Numbered from the stretch's first letter, positions 43,069 to 52,532 are shown. The stretch: 64,000 nt of DNA from Staphylococcus argensis (GCF_002902305.1 NZ_PPPX01000016.1:225421-289420); one strand, 5' to 3'. The notes: generated by a model not told the origin, from the sequence alone. Program-made: numbers and translations.

Positions 43069-44778
43069 TTATTCTTCTATATTCAATCCACGATAACGAT
43101 TAATCGTCGCGATAAATTCTTGTTTGCGTGGTAGGGCTAAATCACCTGGATATCGGTTCTTCGGCGCAATGGCATCGAAACCTTCTTCAGCAATTTTACT
43201 ATAAATTGTATCGGCCGCTTCAACGATACTCATCTTACGCCCTGCCAGCTGATGTTGATAGTAATCCAGCATCATTGCGATGCAGTTCGTCTGACTCGGA
43301 TCAGCGAGTTGCTCCAAGCCTGAAATGTCAATCGGCTCTTTGCCATACATAATCGCATGCTTGCCTTTCGCTTTCAGACGGCTATCTTTGCCTTTCTTGT
43401 TAAAGCTTGCTTTCGACGGCACGCGTTTCGGAATGTCACCGAACTCGCTATCTGAAATATCATCGCGCTGATATTCTGGCGCTTGCGCAATGGCCTTCGC
43501 ATCGTCTGTCACGTCTTTCAACTCATACTCATCCATCATAAAGACTTGGTCGGCGACGTCGAAGTAGTCACCAGAACCGCCGACAATAAGAATCGTAGAC
43601 ACTTGATAGTCGTCATAGAGTGGTTTGACTTTACTAGCGAACGGTGTAATCGGCTCTTTCTCAGGCGCAATCAGTTTCTGCATGCGGTCGTCACGAATCA
43701 TAAAGTTTGTCGCTGTCGTATCTTCGTCGATGAGGAGTAGTGATGATCCCGCTTCGAGCGTTTCCATCGTATTCGCCGCTTGGGACGTACTACCACTAGC
43801 ATTCGTCGTAGAGAAATGTGCCGTGTCCTTTTTACTTGGCAGATTATCAATAAACGGTGTGATATTCACTTTCTCCACGCTCCGACCGTCTTCAGCACGA
43901 ATCTTCATGCCATCCGCACGTGTAATGACGAACTCACGACCATCTTGCGCGATGTGGTTATAAACGCCGATTTCAAGCGCTTCAAGCAACGTTGATTTAC
44001 CGTGGAAACCACCACCGACGATGAGCGTAATGCCAACCGGGATACCCATTCCTGTCAGTTGGCCACCATATGGCAAGTCGAGTGTGATTTCATAACTTTC
44101 CGGACTGGTAAAAGGCACTGCGTCTTGCAGTGGTAAGTCAGACACGCCATTTTTACGTGGAAGTATCGCGTCGTTGCCTACAAATGCGACGAGGTCACGA
44201 CGATCTAGCTCTTCACGAATAAATTGCTGGTTGAGATAAAGTTCCACTTGCTCCTTCAAGCGATCTTGATCTAAGTTGCGATACATTAAGGCTTGTTCGA
44301 CGACGTTTGGCATGTGATCGATCATGATTGTCGCAGCCTTTTTACCTAAGATCTTACGGCCTGCAGCTGGCATACCAATCTCGAAACGCACTTCAATCTG
44401 CTGCTCATCGATTTGTACGGCAGAACGGTCGAGAATCTCTTGGCCACAACGATCAATCACCATCTTGCCTTTAGACCCTTTCGCACCTTTCTGCGCACGG
44501 TTAATTTCTTGACCAAACGCACGTGTTAAGAAGTCGGTTACCGCTACGACTTTATCGTGTGAATCGAGCAGTTCGTCCGGAATTCCCGCTGTTTCACGAT
44601 CTATAAGCACACGCACTTTACTTGGCGGCGCAAACGGATCCGCTTGCACATGTTCCACGACAAAGGTGAAATCATCGAAGCGGTATTGATTGCCATTTAA
44701 ACGTTTATACGCGCCGTATTTACCTCCATCTATTGAATGTAACAGTTGTTTCAAATCTTTCGCAGTCTTCAACAGCAT
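43069..44778 (-). CDS. ABC-ATPase domain protein (MRB1590/PF09818-like)
   Basis: A 569-residue soluble P-loop protein. An N-terminal domain (1-230) starts LLKTAKDLKQLLHSIDGGKYGAYK. The ATPase core has Walker A VGGGFHGKSTLLEALEIG near residue 262, a Walker B-like SLLLIDEDTTATNFM near 350, and DDRMQKLI. The trypanosome relative MRB1590 is an RNA-binding RNA-editing protein (family knowledge); bacterial roles are undefined. The ATG follows AGGAGG. It is monocistronic. Confidence 0.85.
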   Translation of the reverse strand: MLLKTAKDLKQLLHSIDGGKYGAYKRLNGNQYRFDDFTFVVEHVQADPFAPPSKVRVLIDRETAGIPDELLDSHDKVVAVTDFLTRAFGQEINRAQKGAKGSKGKMVIDRCGQEILDRSAVQIDEQQIEVRFEIGMPAAGRKILGKKAATIMIDHMPNVVEQALMYRNLDQDRLKEQVELYLNQQFIREELDRRDLVAFVGNDAILPRKNGVSDLPLQDAVPFTSPESYEITLDLPYGGQLTGMGIPVGITLIVGGGFHGKSTLLEALEIGVYNHIAQDGREFVITRADGMKIRAEDGRSVEKVNITPFIDNLPSKKDTAHFSTTNASGSTSQAANTMETLEAGSSLLLIDEDTTATNFMIRDDRMQKLIAPEKEPITPFASKVKPLYDDYQVSTILIVGGSGDYFDVADQVFMMDEYELKDVTDDAKAIAQAPEYQRDDISDSEFGDIPKRVPSKASFNKKGKDSRLKAKGKHAIMYGKEPIDISGLEQLADPSQTNCIAMMLDYYQHQLAGRKMSIVEAADTIYSKIAEEGFDAIAPKNRYPGDLALPRKQEFIATINRYRGLNIEE

Positions 44779-44910
44779 CCTCCTCGTTTCTGTTCTCTTA
44801 TTAATTGTTTACCCAACTCTCGAGGGCTAGGAAACTTCGCGCCACTCACTGTTTTTACAGATAAAATTTCAGAATTATTTGACTTAACGGTAAATTTTAA
44901 GTACTCTTTT

Positions 44911-44924
44911 TGTAAACGATTACA
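44911..44924 (+). promoter_or_regulatory. CcpA cre site before the amidohydrolase operon
   Basis: TGTAAACGATTACA is an almost perfect palindromic catabolite-responsive element 16-30 bp before the start codon, a position suited to roadblock repression by CcpA. Confidence 0.75.
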
Positions 44925-44938
44925 AAGGAAGTGTTATT

Positions 44939-46108
44939 ATGTCCATCAATCTTCAACAGGTGCCGGCTGTGGATGTTCATTGTCATCCCTTTGTTGCACC
45001 TGAGAAGCCACACACCGTAGAAAGTTTCTTGAATACATTATCACTTTCAGTCATCCCCGATATGTTTACCAAGCAAGACATTTCAGAGAATGGCATTGTT
45101 CCGGGTATGAATATGTATTTACAACTCACTATTCGACGCTTGGCTCAATTCTTCCAATGTGAACCACATATCGAGGCTGTAGTGGAAGCGCGTAATCAAC
45201 ATGCTGAAGATTATGCCAACTACACTCAAAGTTTGTATCAAGATGCGAATATCGCTGGCATGATTGTCGATTACGGTTATCCTGTGCCACATATTCCGAA
45301 AGCAGACTTTGAACAAACGGCAGGCTTTCACACCTTTGAAATTTATCGCATTGAACCCGTGATGGAACATTACGGCGCGCAATGTAAGACTTTTACCGAA
45401 TTCAAACAAGCCTACTACGACGATTTACTCCAAACCTTGCAGCGACCTGATGTCGTAGGTCTGAAGTCCATCATTGCTTACCGCAGTGGTTTAGAAGTTC
45501 TGCCAAAAGACGAGGACAAAGCGGCAGATGCCTATGCTACATTCCGCGATAATACGCGAGCAGCTGTGAAACCGTTACGCGACTACTGTATGCATTTGGC
45601 GATGGAAGCGTGTACGGAGACGAACAAAGTGATGCATATCCATACTGGCGTGGGCGATGGTGAAGTGGTCTTACCGAAAGCGAGTCCAAGTTTGCTGATT
45701 GATATGTTACGCACGCCGAAGTACAGCCAGACGAAAGTCCATTTCGTGCATGGTGGCTACCCGTGGATGGAGGAAGCGGCGTTTATCACGAGCATCTTGC
45801 CTAACGTTTATATGGACATCTCACTTCAGATTCCGTTCGCGGGTCACGGGGCGAAACGCATTCTCTCTACCGTCTTCGAGTTCGCGCCGTTCGACAAAGT
45901 GATGTTCGGCTCAGACTGTTTCAGCGCGCCAGAGATGAACTGGTTAGCAGCGAAGTTATTCCGCCAAGATTTGACCGAGGTCTTAGAAACGTGGGTCGAA
46001 CGCGATTATATGGACGAGCACATGGCGCAAGAGATTGGTGAGATGGTGCTCTACCGTAACTTCGAGCGCGTTTATCAAGATGCGATTGTTGCTTGTAGTG
46101 ACGCGTAG
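44939..46108 (+). CDS. Amidohydrolase-2 family enzyme (FluG N-domain-like)
   Basis: A 389-residue TIM-barrel metal hydrolase. Metal and catalytic residues are visible in VDVHCHPF (first strand HxH), VMHIHTGVGDGE, VHFVHGGYPWMEEAAFI and MFGSDCFSAPE. In fungal FluG and plant NodGS proteins this amidohydrolase domain is fused to a glutamine synthetase-like domain, and that partner is encoded two genes downstream here. The ATG follows AAAGGAAG. It is the first gene of a three-gene operon behind a cre site. The substrate is unknown. Confidence 0.85.
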   Translation: MSINLQQVPAVDVHCHPFVAPEKPHTVESFLNTLSLSVIPDMFTKQDISENGIVPGMNMYLQLTIRRLAQFFQCEPHIEAVVEARNQHAEDYANYTQSLYQDANIAGMIVDYGYPVPHIPKADFEQTAGFHTFEIYRIEPVMEHYGAQCKTFTEFKQAYYDDLLQTLQRPDVVGLKSIIAYRSGLEVLPKDEDKAADAYATFRDNTRAAVKPLRDYCMHLAMEACTETNKVMHIHTGVGDGEVVLPKASPSLLIDMLRTPKYSQTKVHFVHGGYPWMEEAAFITSILPNVYMDISLQIPFAGHGAKRILSTVFEFAPFDKVMFGSDCFSAPEMNWLAAKLFRQDLTEVLETWVERDYMDEHMAQEIGEMVLYRNFERVYQDAIVACSDA

Positions 46109-46232
46109 GAGAGTATCACTTTCTAGAGTGGTAAAAGGACGGGGCGCCTGACATACGTGAACATTTTACTATCACAAGAAAGAGCGAGCGTTCCCCCACT
46201 AAGCAACACAATCCAACTAAAGGAGTGAGAAG

Positions 46233-47408
46233 ATGACGCAACCTGTAAAGTGGTCTTGGAATGAAGCGTTGAATGACACGTTGTTTGGCATTCGCAAACA
46301 TTTACATCAGCACCCTGAGTTGTCGTTCCAAGAACATGAAACGCAGAAATATATTGAAAAGATCCTCGACGACTGGGGGATTCCGTATCAAACCATTACG
46401 GATACCGGGGTGTACGTCGATATTGAAGGCGCAGAAGATGGCAAACATATTGCGTTACGCGCAGATATCGATGCCCTCCCTATTACAGAGAAATCGAATG
46501 TCGACTTCCCTTCTCAAAATGAAGGTGTTATGCACGCATGTGGACATGATGGGCATACGACAATTCTGTTAGGTGCGGTCTATCATTTGTGGCAACACCG
46601 TGATCAACTGAAAGGTTCGGTACGCTGCATTTTCCAACCTGGAGAGGAAGCAGATGGCGCTGCTGAACAGTTGATACAGGCTGGTGTACTGACTGATCCA
46701 CAGATTGAGAATATCATCGCGCTACACGTGTGGCCGAAGCTCCCACTCGGTACAATCGGCACAATTAAAGGACCAGTAACCGCTTCGTGCGATGATTTCG
46801 TACTCAAAGTTCACGGTAAAGGTGGGCATGCGGCGCGACCTTACGAAGGAATCGACGCCCTAGCGATTACACACGAAATTGTTCAAGCACTCAAATTTCT
46901 CGAAACACGTGTGCTTGATCCAGTGAAACCCCACCTCATCCATGTAGGTAAAGTTGAAGGTGGACAATCCAACAACTCAATTGCAGATGAAGTCGTAGTG
47001 GAAGGTTCAGTACGTACCGTTGACCACGACATGCGTAAAGAAATTGAAGCGCATTTTACCCGACTGGTGAAAGAGACAGCTGAACGCTTTGGCGGCAACG
47101 TCGATATCGAGTACATTAACGGCCATCCGCCTGTGATTAATGACGATGAAATTACTGATCAGCTCGAGCGCAGTGCCAGTCAGATTGTCGGCGAGGACAA
47201 CATCATCGACCTTGGCCAACCTTCGATGGGTGCCGACGATTTCGGTTACTACTCTGAACAACTGCCGAGTACCTATTTCCGTCTAGGAATTAGCGAGGAT
47301 CATGAGACGACCTACGATTTACACCACCCGCAGTTTAAATTTAACGAACAAGCCATCATTTATGGCGCGAAGATCTTTACGCAATATGCATTAGATATGT
47401 TGCGTTAA
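46233..47408 (+). CDS. M20-family amidohydrolase (aminoacylase/IAA-amino acid hydrolase type)
   Basis: A 391-residue metallo-amidohydrolase. Metal ligands are in HACGHDGHT (about 95-103), PGEEADGAAEQL (about 137), LHVWPKLPLGT and YDLHHPQF at the C-terminus. The dimerisation domain contains VHGKGGHAARPYEG. These enzymes split N-acyl or gamma-glutamyl amide bonds. The position between a FluG-like amidohydrolase and a glutamine synthetase-like ligase suggests removal of the glutamyl or acyl group after ring or amine degradation (inference). AAAGGAGTG precedes the ATG. Confidence 0.87.
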   Translation: MTQPVKWSWNEALNDTLFGIRKHLHQHPELSFQEHETQKYIEKILDDWGIPYQTITDTGVYVDIEGAEDGKHIALRADIDALPITEKSNVDFPSQNEGVMHACGHDGHTTILLGAVYHLWQHRDQLKGSVRCIFQPGEEADGAAEQLIQAGVLTDPQIENIIALHVWPKLPLGTIGTIKGPVTASCDDFVLKVHGKGGHAARPYEGIDALAITHEIVQALKFLETRVLDPVKPHLIHVGKVEGGQSNNSIADEVVVEGSVRTVDHDMRKEIEAHFTRLVKETAERFGGNVDIEYINGHPPVINDDEITDQLERSASQIVGEDNIIDLGQPSMGADDFGYYSEQLPSTYFRLGISEDHETTYDLHHPQFKFNEQAIIYGAKIFTQYALDMLR

Positions 47409-47462
47409 CTGATTTGTATTCCGTAACTCAGCACTTCGACACGATTTAAGGAGGCGATAACT

Positions 47463-48827
47463 ATGGTAAATAATCAGAATGACAAGATTCAACAAGTTCT
47501 AGATCGAGTACAAGATGACAATATTGAATTTATTCGTATGGAGTTTCTCGACTACACAGGAGTGACACGTGGGCGTACGATTCGCAATGACAACTTGCGT
47601 GCAGCGATGGAAGACGGCGTTAACTTCAGTACGGCGATTATGAGCTTTGACATGTTCGATGAGTTTATCGAAGGTGGCGCGTATGGTTCTAACGATGGGG
47701 ACTTCTTCGCGATTCCAGACCCTGATACGTATGCGGTCGTTCCTTTCCGTGAGAAGACTGCCCGCATGCTTTGTGACCTATACGATGTGAATGGTGAACC
47801 ATGGGAAGGCTGTCCACGTAATGCTTTAAAACGTTTGTTGGAAAAAGTAGAAAAGTTATTAGGCGGCAAGTTAAACATGGCCTACGAACAAGAAGCGTAT
47901 CTATTGGATACAGATGAGAAAGGCAACATCCTTCCAGCTGACCAATCACATTGTTTTTCAACAGATGGCGTCGATATTCAAGATAGTTTCGTTCAATCAT
48001 TCGTCCATGCTTTAGAGACAATGGGTGTAACGACAGAACAAATTTCCAGTGAATATGGTCCGGGTCAACTTGAAGTAAACTTGAAATATGCCGATGCGTT
48101 GAAAGCAACAGATGACCAAGTGACGTTTACGCATTTATTTAAGCAAATCGCGCGTCAGCATGACATGTTAGGTACGTTAATGGCGAAACCGTTTGAGGAT
48201 CAGCCAGGAAGCGGCTTACATGTGCACATCAGTTTGTATGATGAAGACGGCAATAATTTATTCGAAGATCCAAGCGACAAGCGTGGCTTACAGTTATCTC
48301 AGAACGCGTATTACTTTATCGGCGGCTTGTTGAAGCATGGTCGTTCCCTCGTCGGTATTGGCGCACCAACGTTCAACTCTTACAAGCGTATGCAACCAGG
48401 TTCTTGGGCACCTGCGCATGTGTGTTATGGTGATGCGAACCGCTCTGTTCTTGTCCGCGTACCCGAAGTCCGTCGTGCGCGTCGCTTTGAGTTCCGTGGT
48501 GCTGACGGTTCTTGTAATCCTTACTTACTGTCTACGTGCTTGTTAGCGGCAGGTCTTGATGGTATTCAGAATAAAATTGATCCAGGTAACCCAATGCAAG
48601 AAGACGTAGCTGAGTTTGATGATGAACAATTGAAAGAACACGGCATTGAGTGGGTGCCACGTGATTTATTAGAAGCGGTTCAAACGATTGAGAAAGATGC
48701 AGTGTTAGGAGAAACGATCGGTCAATCGATTTGGAAAGAGTTTATGAATGTGAAGCGGAGCGAATGGAAGAAATATACACAGCACATTAGTGATTGGGAA
48801 TTAGAGAGCATTTCGAAGATATTCTAA
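47463..48827 (+). CDS. Glutamine synthetase-family ligase (probable gamma-glutamyl-amine ligase)
   Basis: A 454-residue type I glutamine synthetase fold. It shows the N-terminal beta-grasp DNIEFIRMEFLDYTGVTRG, the metal-binding Glu in MAYEQEAYLLD (about 140) and SSEYGPGQLEVNL, GSGLHVHISLYD (about 250) and the substrate loop ANRSVLVRVPEV. The adenylylation-site region of true GlnA is not apparent. Such paralogues attach glutamate to amines (PuuA, IpuC, GlnA3/4 type; family knowledge). It has GGAGG upstream and is the third gene of the cre-controlled operon, 54 bp after the M20 gene. Confidence 0.87.
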   Translation: MVNNQNDKIQQVLDRVQDDNIEFIRMEFLDYTGVTRGRTIRNDNLRAAMEDGVNFSTAIMSFDMFDEFIEGGAYGSNDGDFFAIPDPDTYAVVPFREKTARMLCDLYDVNGEPWEGCPRNALKRLLEKVEKLLGGKLNMAYEQEAYLLDTDEKGNILPADQSHCFSTDGVDIQDSFVQSFVHALETMGVTTEQISSEYGPGQLEVNLKYADALKATDDQVTFTHLFKQIARQHDMLGTLMAKPFEDQPGSGLHVHISLYDEDGNNLFEDPSDKRGLQLSQNAYYFIGGLLKHGRSLVGIGAPTFNSYKRMQPGSWAPAHVCYGDANRSVLVRVPEVRRARRFEFRGADGSCNPYLLSTCLLAAGLDGIQNKIDPGNPMQEDVAEFDDEQLKEHGIEWVPRDLLEAVQTIEKDAVLGETIGQSIWKEFMNVKRSEWKKYTQHISDWELESISKIF

Positions 48828-48891
48828 TGTGTAGAGTAAATTCTTTTGGGGCTATTCTCCCTATTAATTTAAATAATTTCTATGATAATAA

Positions 48892-48932
48892 GGAAATCCA
48901 GCCAATGCGTGATGCACTGGCTGGATTTCTTC
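48892..48932. terminator. Bidirectional terminator between the GS-like gene and the ABC permease gene
   Basis: GAAATCCAGCCA / TGGCTGGATTTC with a 13-base loop separates two convergent operons. Confidence 0.85.
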
Positions 48933-48937
48933 ATATA

Positions 48938-49573
48938 TTAGAGTTCTTGCTTTTTAATGATAGATAAAGAAAAGAAATATGATGCGAGTAACACTATTAT
49001 TCCAACTATGCCAAATCCAATAACACTGATTAACGCAGTGGTATCATGTACCACACCAGTAAAGCTTTCTGCTCTTATAAAAGCAGGTTGAATAGTTAAA
49101 AAGTAAACTCCGAAAAACGCTATCATTAATATAATAGTAACTATAATTAATATTGAATTTGAATTCTCTGGACCAAATTTAAAAGTAAATGGAAAAATTA
49201 AAGAGTATATACCTACTGAGCCTATACCAAATAAGATCGCAAGTAAAGCTAGGCCAATGCTTTGATGCATGACTAATATAGCAATCATACCAAGTATTAA
49301 GCCAATAATCACAGAAATAATAACAAATGTAAAGTATGAATTGACGTACCCTTTCCGTCCGTTAGGAAGTGTCGCTACATAATGCATCCAATGCGACTCT
49401 TTTTCTTGTTTAATATTATCAGAAACAGGACTGAGTAAGAACATCATAGGTAAGAAACAACTCATTACCGGGTTGATAAAACTAAAAACAAACGTTGCAA
49501 CTATAGAGATAATGAAATATATAATAAATTGCTTTTTCGTCGCATAGAAATTCGTTAGAAATATACCTTTCAT
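48938..49573 (-). CDS. ABC-2 type transporter permease (PmtB/ABC2_membrane_5-like)
   Basis: A 211-residue protein with six hydrophobic segments. The cytoplasmic loop EKESHWMHYVATLPNGRKGYVNSYF after the second helix is typical of the small ABC-2 permeases that pair with YtrB/PmtA-type ATPases. Its ATG shares one base with the ATPase stop (TAATG). Last gene of the XRE-DUF3169-ATPase-permease operon. Relatives export phenol-soluble modulins or other amphipathic peptides; the substrate here is unproven. Confidence 0.82.
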   Translation of the reverse strand: MKGIFLTNFYATKKQFIIYFIISIVATFVFSFINPVMSCFLPMMFLLSPVSDNIKQEKESHWMHYVATLPNGRKGYVNSYFTFVIISVIIGLILGMIAILVMHQSIGLALLAILFGIGSVGIYSLIFPFTFKFGPENSNSILIIVTIILMIAFFGVYFLTIQPAFIRAESFTGVVHDTTALISVIGFGIVGIIVLLASYFFSLSIIKKQEL

Positions 49574-50415
49574 TAGATTTCACCTCGCATCAAGATTTTT
49601 GTCGCATCATCAATCGAGTTTAGAGATTCTGCCCCGTCCACTTGCGTATAATCATTCACTAGAGAAATGCGCTCTCCACGATATTTTCTTGTCGCAACGA
49701 GCACTTGGTTCGGCACGTAGAACGCCTCTACCGGTTGACGCACAATCCCGTACTGCTGTAATAACTTTTCCTTCTCTTCGGTTAAAATGATTCGACCATC
49801 TCTCATAAAGATAAGTTTCGTCGCAATAGTCTCAATATCTTCTGAAATATGGGAAGAAATCATAATGCCATTGTCCTCACCTACATAATCGTCTAATATA
49901 TCAAGCACCTCTTCACGACCTGAGACATCCATCCCTGCAGTCGCTTCGTCGAGGATCAGCAGACGACTATCATGTGCGAGCGTCATTGATATCGCAACTT
50001 TCATCTTCATTCCTCGTGAGAAGTCCTTTACCGGGCGATTGGTTGGTAACTCGAATTGTTGAATTAATTCGTTAAATTTGTCGCTATCCCATGTTTGGTA
50101 AATATGAGAAAATGCTTTCTCAATATGTTTAATATCTAACTTATGAGGCACACGTAAATCATCGAATACGACGCCTAAATATTCTTTATAACCTTGATTC
50201 TGTTCCGTTACTTTCTGATCGAAGAATTCAATTTCTCCTGAGCTTGGAAAACGATTCCCTACAAGCGTGTTGATTAGCGTAGATTTACCTGAACCGTTCT
50301 TCCCTATTAAACCAACGACTTCTCCTGGTCGAATCGTTAAATTAAGGTCAGATAACGTAAATTCACTATTTTTATAAGATTTATTGAGATCTTTCACATT
50401 TAACAAATAGTCCAT
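49573..50415 (-). CDS. ABC transporter ATP-binding protein (PmtA/YtrB-like)
   Basis: A 280-residue ATPase: Walker A LIGKNGSGKSTLINTL (about 38), signature region VKDFSRGMKMKVAIS with FSRGM instead of LSGGQ, Walker B LLILDEATAGMD, and H-loop MISSHISEDIETI. The C-terminal 60 residues (VEAFYVPNQVLVATRKYRG) are an accessory domain. The FSRGM signature is shared by exporters of the PmtA/YtrB/BcrA branch (established knowledge). Its stop overlaps the permease start. Confidence 0.88.
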   Translation of the reverse strand: MDYLLNVKDLNKSYKNSEFTLSDLNLTIRPGEVVGLIGKNGSGKSTLINTLVGNRFPSSGEIEFFDQKVTEQNQGYKEYLGVVFDDLRVPHKLDIKHIEKAFSHIYQTWDSDKFNELIQQFELPTNRPVKDFSRGMKMKVAISMTLAHDSRLLILDEATAGMDVSGREEVLDILDDYVGEDNGIMISSHISEDIETIATKLIFMRDGRIILTEEKEKLLQQYGIVRQPVEAFYVPNQVLVATRKYRGERISLVNDYTQVDGAESLNSIDDATKILMRGEI

Positions 50416-50430
50416 TATGTTCTCCCTTTC

Positions 50431-51153
50431 TTAGTTTTTATAGTATTTTGCAACTTTGAAAGTATACGTTAATGAGTTATAGATGAAGATAATGATTAAT
50501 ACGAGCATGCCAATGCTTTGATTGTCGCCTGTTGCCATTGAATAGAAGTATAAAAATAAGAGGCCAACTATTACTAAAGAAAGTGTAACCGCATTAACTT
50601 TAAAAAGAGATTTCAATGTAATATGACGTTTACCTTCGTCCATCACACTTAAACGCTTTTCTGTATAATTCTTGTCTCCAAGTTTAGGCATTCGAGAATC
50701 TAATTTATGTATATAGATTCCATTAATAATAGATATAATTGCTGTTACACATACAGGAATTAATGCAATAAAGTAAACATTAAGACTTCCATGCCCTAGC
50801 ACGATAATAAATAAATTCAAAAAAGCAACTATGTTACTAATTAATATCAAAATTTGTGCTCTATTAAAGTGAATATTATAGTTACGTTCGTATATGTCTG
50901 CTTCTTCGTCATAAATGTTAGATTCAAGCACTTTATTATTTTTTAAAGCAGAGCGTAAATAAATATAAGCAGTTAGGGCTAAAATCAAAGTAAGAATTGT
51001 TGAAATCATTGAGATGGTAACTGAATTTTTAAAATCAGCAAAGAATAATAATCTTTTTATGTTAAAATTTTGGGCTACACCAATAACCCCTCCAATAATT
51101 CCACCAATAAAGCAACCAAGTATAAATAACCATATGTATCTTCCGACTTTCAC
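50431..51153 (-). CDS. DUF3169-family membrane protein
   Basis: A 240-residue protein with six membrane helices in three pairs and a long cytoplasmic loop (about 80-105: LESNIYDEEADIYERNYNIHF). The pattern matches DUF3169, a family commonly encoded between an XRE regulator and an ABC exporter in Firmicutes. The start is a GTG overlapping the XRE stop as GTGA, with GAGGAGG upstream, so translation is coupled. The function is unknown; a sensor or auxiliary permease role is inference. Confidence 0.8.
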   Translation of the reverse strand: MKVGRYIWLFILGCFIGGIIGGVIGVAQNFNIKRLLFFADFKNSVTISMISTILTLILALTAYIYLRSALKNNKVLESNIYDEEADIYERNYNIHFNRAQILILISNIVAFLNLFIIVLGHGSLNVYFIALIPVCVTAIISIINGIYIHKLDSRMPKLGDKNYTEKRLSVMDEGKRHITLKSLFKVNAVTLSLVIVGLLFLYFYSMATGDNQSIGMLVLIIIFIYNSLTYTFKVAKYYKN

Positions 51154-51359
51154 AATTCGTCCTCCTCAAATATAAAGATATCTTCAACAGGTTCGTTAAA
51201 TATACGTGCGATTCTCACTGCAGTCAGAATAGATGGCATGAAGTCGTTTCGTTCAATCAAAGACACCGTTTGTCTAGAAATTCCGGCTTTTCTAGCAAGC
51301 TGTGTTTGATTATAGCCATCTCGAGCACGTAATTCTTTAAGTCGATTGCGCAATTTCAC
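51150..51359 (-). CDS. XRE-family regulator (YgzD/compact Cro type)
   Basis: A 69-residue protein consisting almost only of a Cro/CI helix-turn-helix (NQTQLARKAGISRQTVSLIE) and an acidic C-terminus (DIFIFEEDEL). It belongs to the short regulators that head DUF3169/ABC operons. A palindrome GTCATTTTGAC lies 34-44 bp before its start. It overlaps the next gene by four bases (GTGA). Confidence 0.87.
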   Translation of the reverse strand: MKLRNRLKELRARDGYNQTQLARKAGISRQTVSLIERNDFMPSILTAVRIARIFNEPVEDIFIFEEDEL

Positions 51360-51392
51360 TCAACTCCTTAGTTCATAATATATAATACTTTA

Positions 51393-51403
51393 GTCATTTT
51401 GAC
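51393..51403. promoter_or_regulatory. Palindrome in the XRE operon promoter
   Basis: GTCATTTTGAC (GTCA-N3-TGAC) overlaps a minus-strand TTGTCA that could be the -35 of the XRE operon; TATTATATATT follows as a -10 region. It is a candidate autorepressor site. Confidence 0.45.
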
Positions 51404-51636
51404 AAGTATAGTTTTCAAAAAGAAACACATAGTAGTCATTCGTCAGTTGAAATATATCAGATTATCAAGTTTGTATTAAGTTACTTTGTTTCTATAGAAG
51501 GGATGCCACGATACTAAGGAATTGGTTTCTTGTAGTTTACTAGGAGGATTGTTCTATCAATTACACAAATTTCCTCTTCTAAAAAGACAATATTTGTCCA
51601 TTTCTGGCTATATAATAAATGCAGGAGTTGAAGTTT

Positions 51637-52518
51637 ATGAATAGAGTAGAACGAATTTTATACATATTTTTAACATTAATCAATGGCAAGCATATTACCG
51701 TAACTGATTTTACAGAAAAGACTGGTAAGGGCGCTAAAACACTACAACGTGATGTTAAAGATATGAATCTGTTCTTTTACCAAAGTGACGAATGGCATGC
51801 GACTGATACAGAAATTAAACACAAACCCAGTCCTAAAGGCACAGTGTATTATCTTGATAATTATAAATTTACTTACGATAGCTATGCAGTATTAGGTGTG
51901 TTACTGCAAATTAAGAGTCTCACTCCTTACCTCCATACAAGTGTGATGAAACTATTAGAAAAATTGAAACAAGGGTCACGAATCGAAGAGGCAAAGACAA
52001 TACAAGACGTCATCAATCATTTTAAACCGCGAGAAGGTAAAGTGCTTCCGGGAAAACAATTGATGGCAATTCAAACCGCTATCCGCCAAGGTGTACTGAT
52101 CGATGTGACGTTTACTGATCAAACGAAGAGTACGATTGTGCCCCATTCCCTCATCTATATGAACTATAATTATTGGCTCACGTATGAGGAGCAGGACTCT
52201 TTGAAGAGTGTAGATGTGCGTAAGATCGATAAAGTGGAGATCACGGAGTTGGAGTTTAAGCAGTGTTATGCGCGAGATGTTGTTACGCTTGAAGTACACA
52301 AAGATATTAAGAGCAGTTTATGTGAAATTTATACTGTCATCGATGAACGTCCGTCATCTCATAATGATTATTTGATTATTGATTTGGCTGTGACAGAGCT
52401 TGATGCGTATTACATTGCTTATCAGCACACGCCTCATGTGCGTATTCTTGGTCCCGCAAAGTATATTAATGGATTCTTGGATCGTATGAAAGAGATTATT
52501 GCGCATTACGAGAGATGA
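51637..52518 (+). CDS. WYL-domain transcriptional regulator (DeoR/YafY type)
   Basis: A 293-residue regulator. I start at the ATG at 51637 (MNRVERILYIF), nine bases after AGGAG. Residues 1-60 are a winged helix (TDFTEKTGKGAKTLQRDVKDMN) and residues 70-140 a linker. Residues about 145-225 form the WYL ligand-sensing domain (QTAIRQGVLIDVTF, then YNYWLTYEEQ near the usual WYL position). The C-terminal extension ends GFLDRMKEIIAHYER. It is divergent from the XRE-ABC operon across a 260-bp gap. Targets and ligand are unknown. Confidence 0.85.
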   Translation: MNRVERILYIFLTLINGKHITVTDFTEKTGKGAKTLQRDVKDMNLFFYQSDEWHATDTEIKHKPSPKGTVYYLDNYKFTYDSYAVLGVLLQIKSLTPYLHTSVMKLLEKLKQGSRIEEAKTIQDVINHFKPREGKVLPGKQLMAIQTAIRQGVLIDVTFTDQTKSTIVPHSLIYMNYNYWLTYEEQDSLKSVDVRKIDKVEITELEFKQCYARDVVTLEVHKDIKSSLCEIYTVIDERPSSHNDYLIIDLAVTELDAYYIAYQHTPHVRILGPAKYINGFLDRMKEIIAHYER

Positions 52519-52532
52519 TATTAACTAAACAA

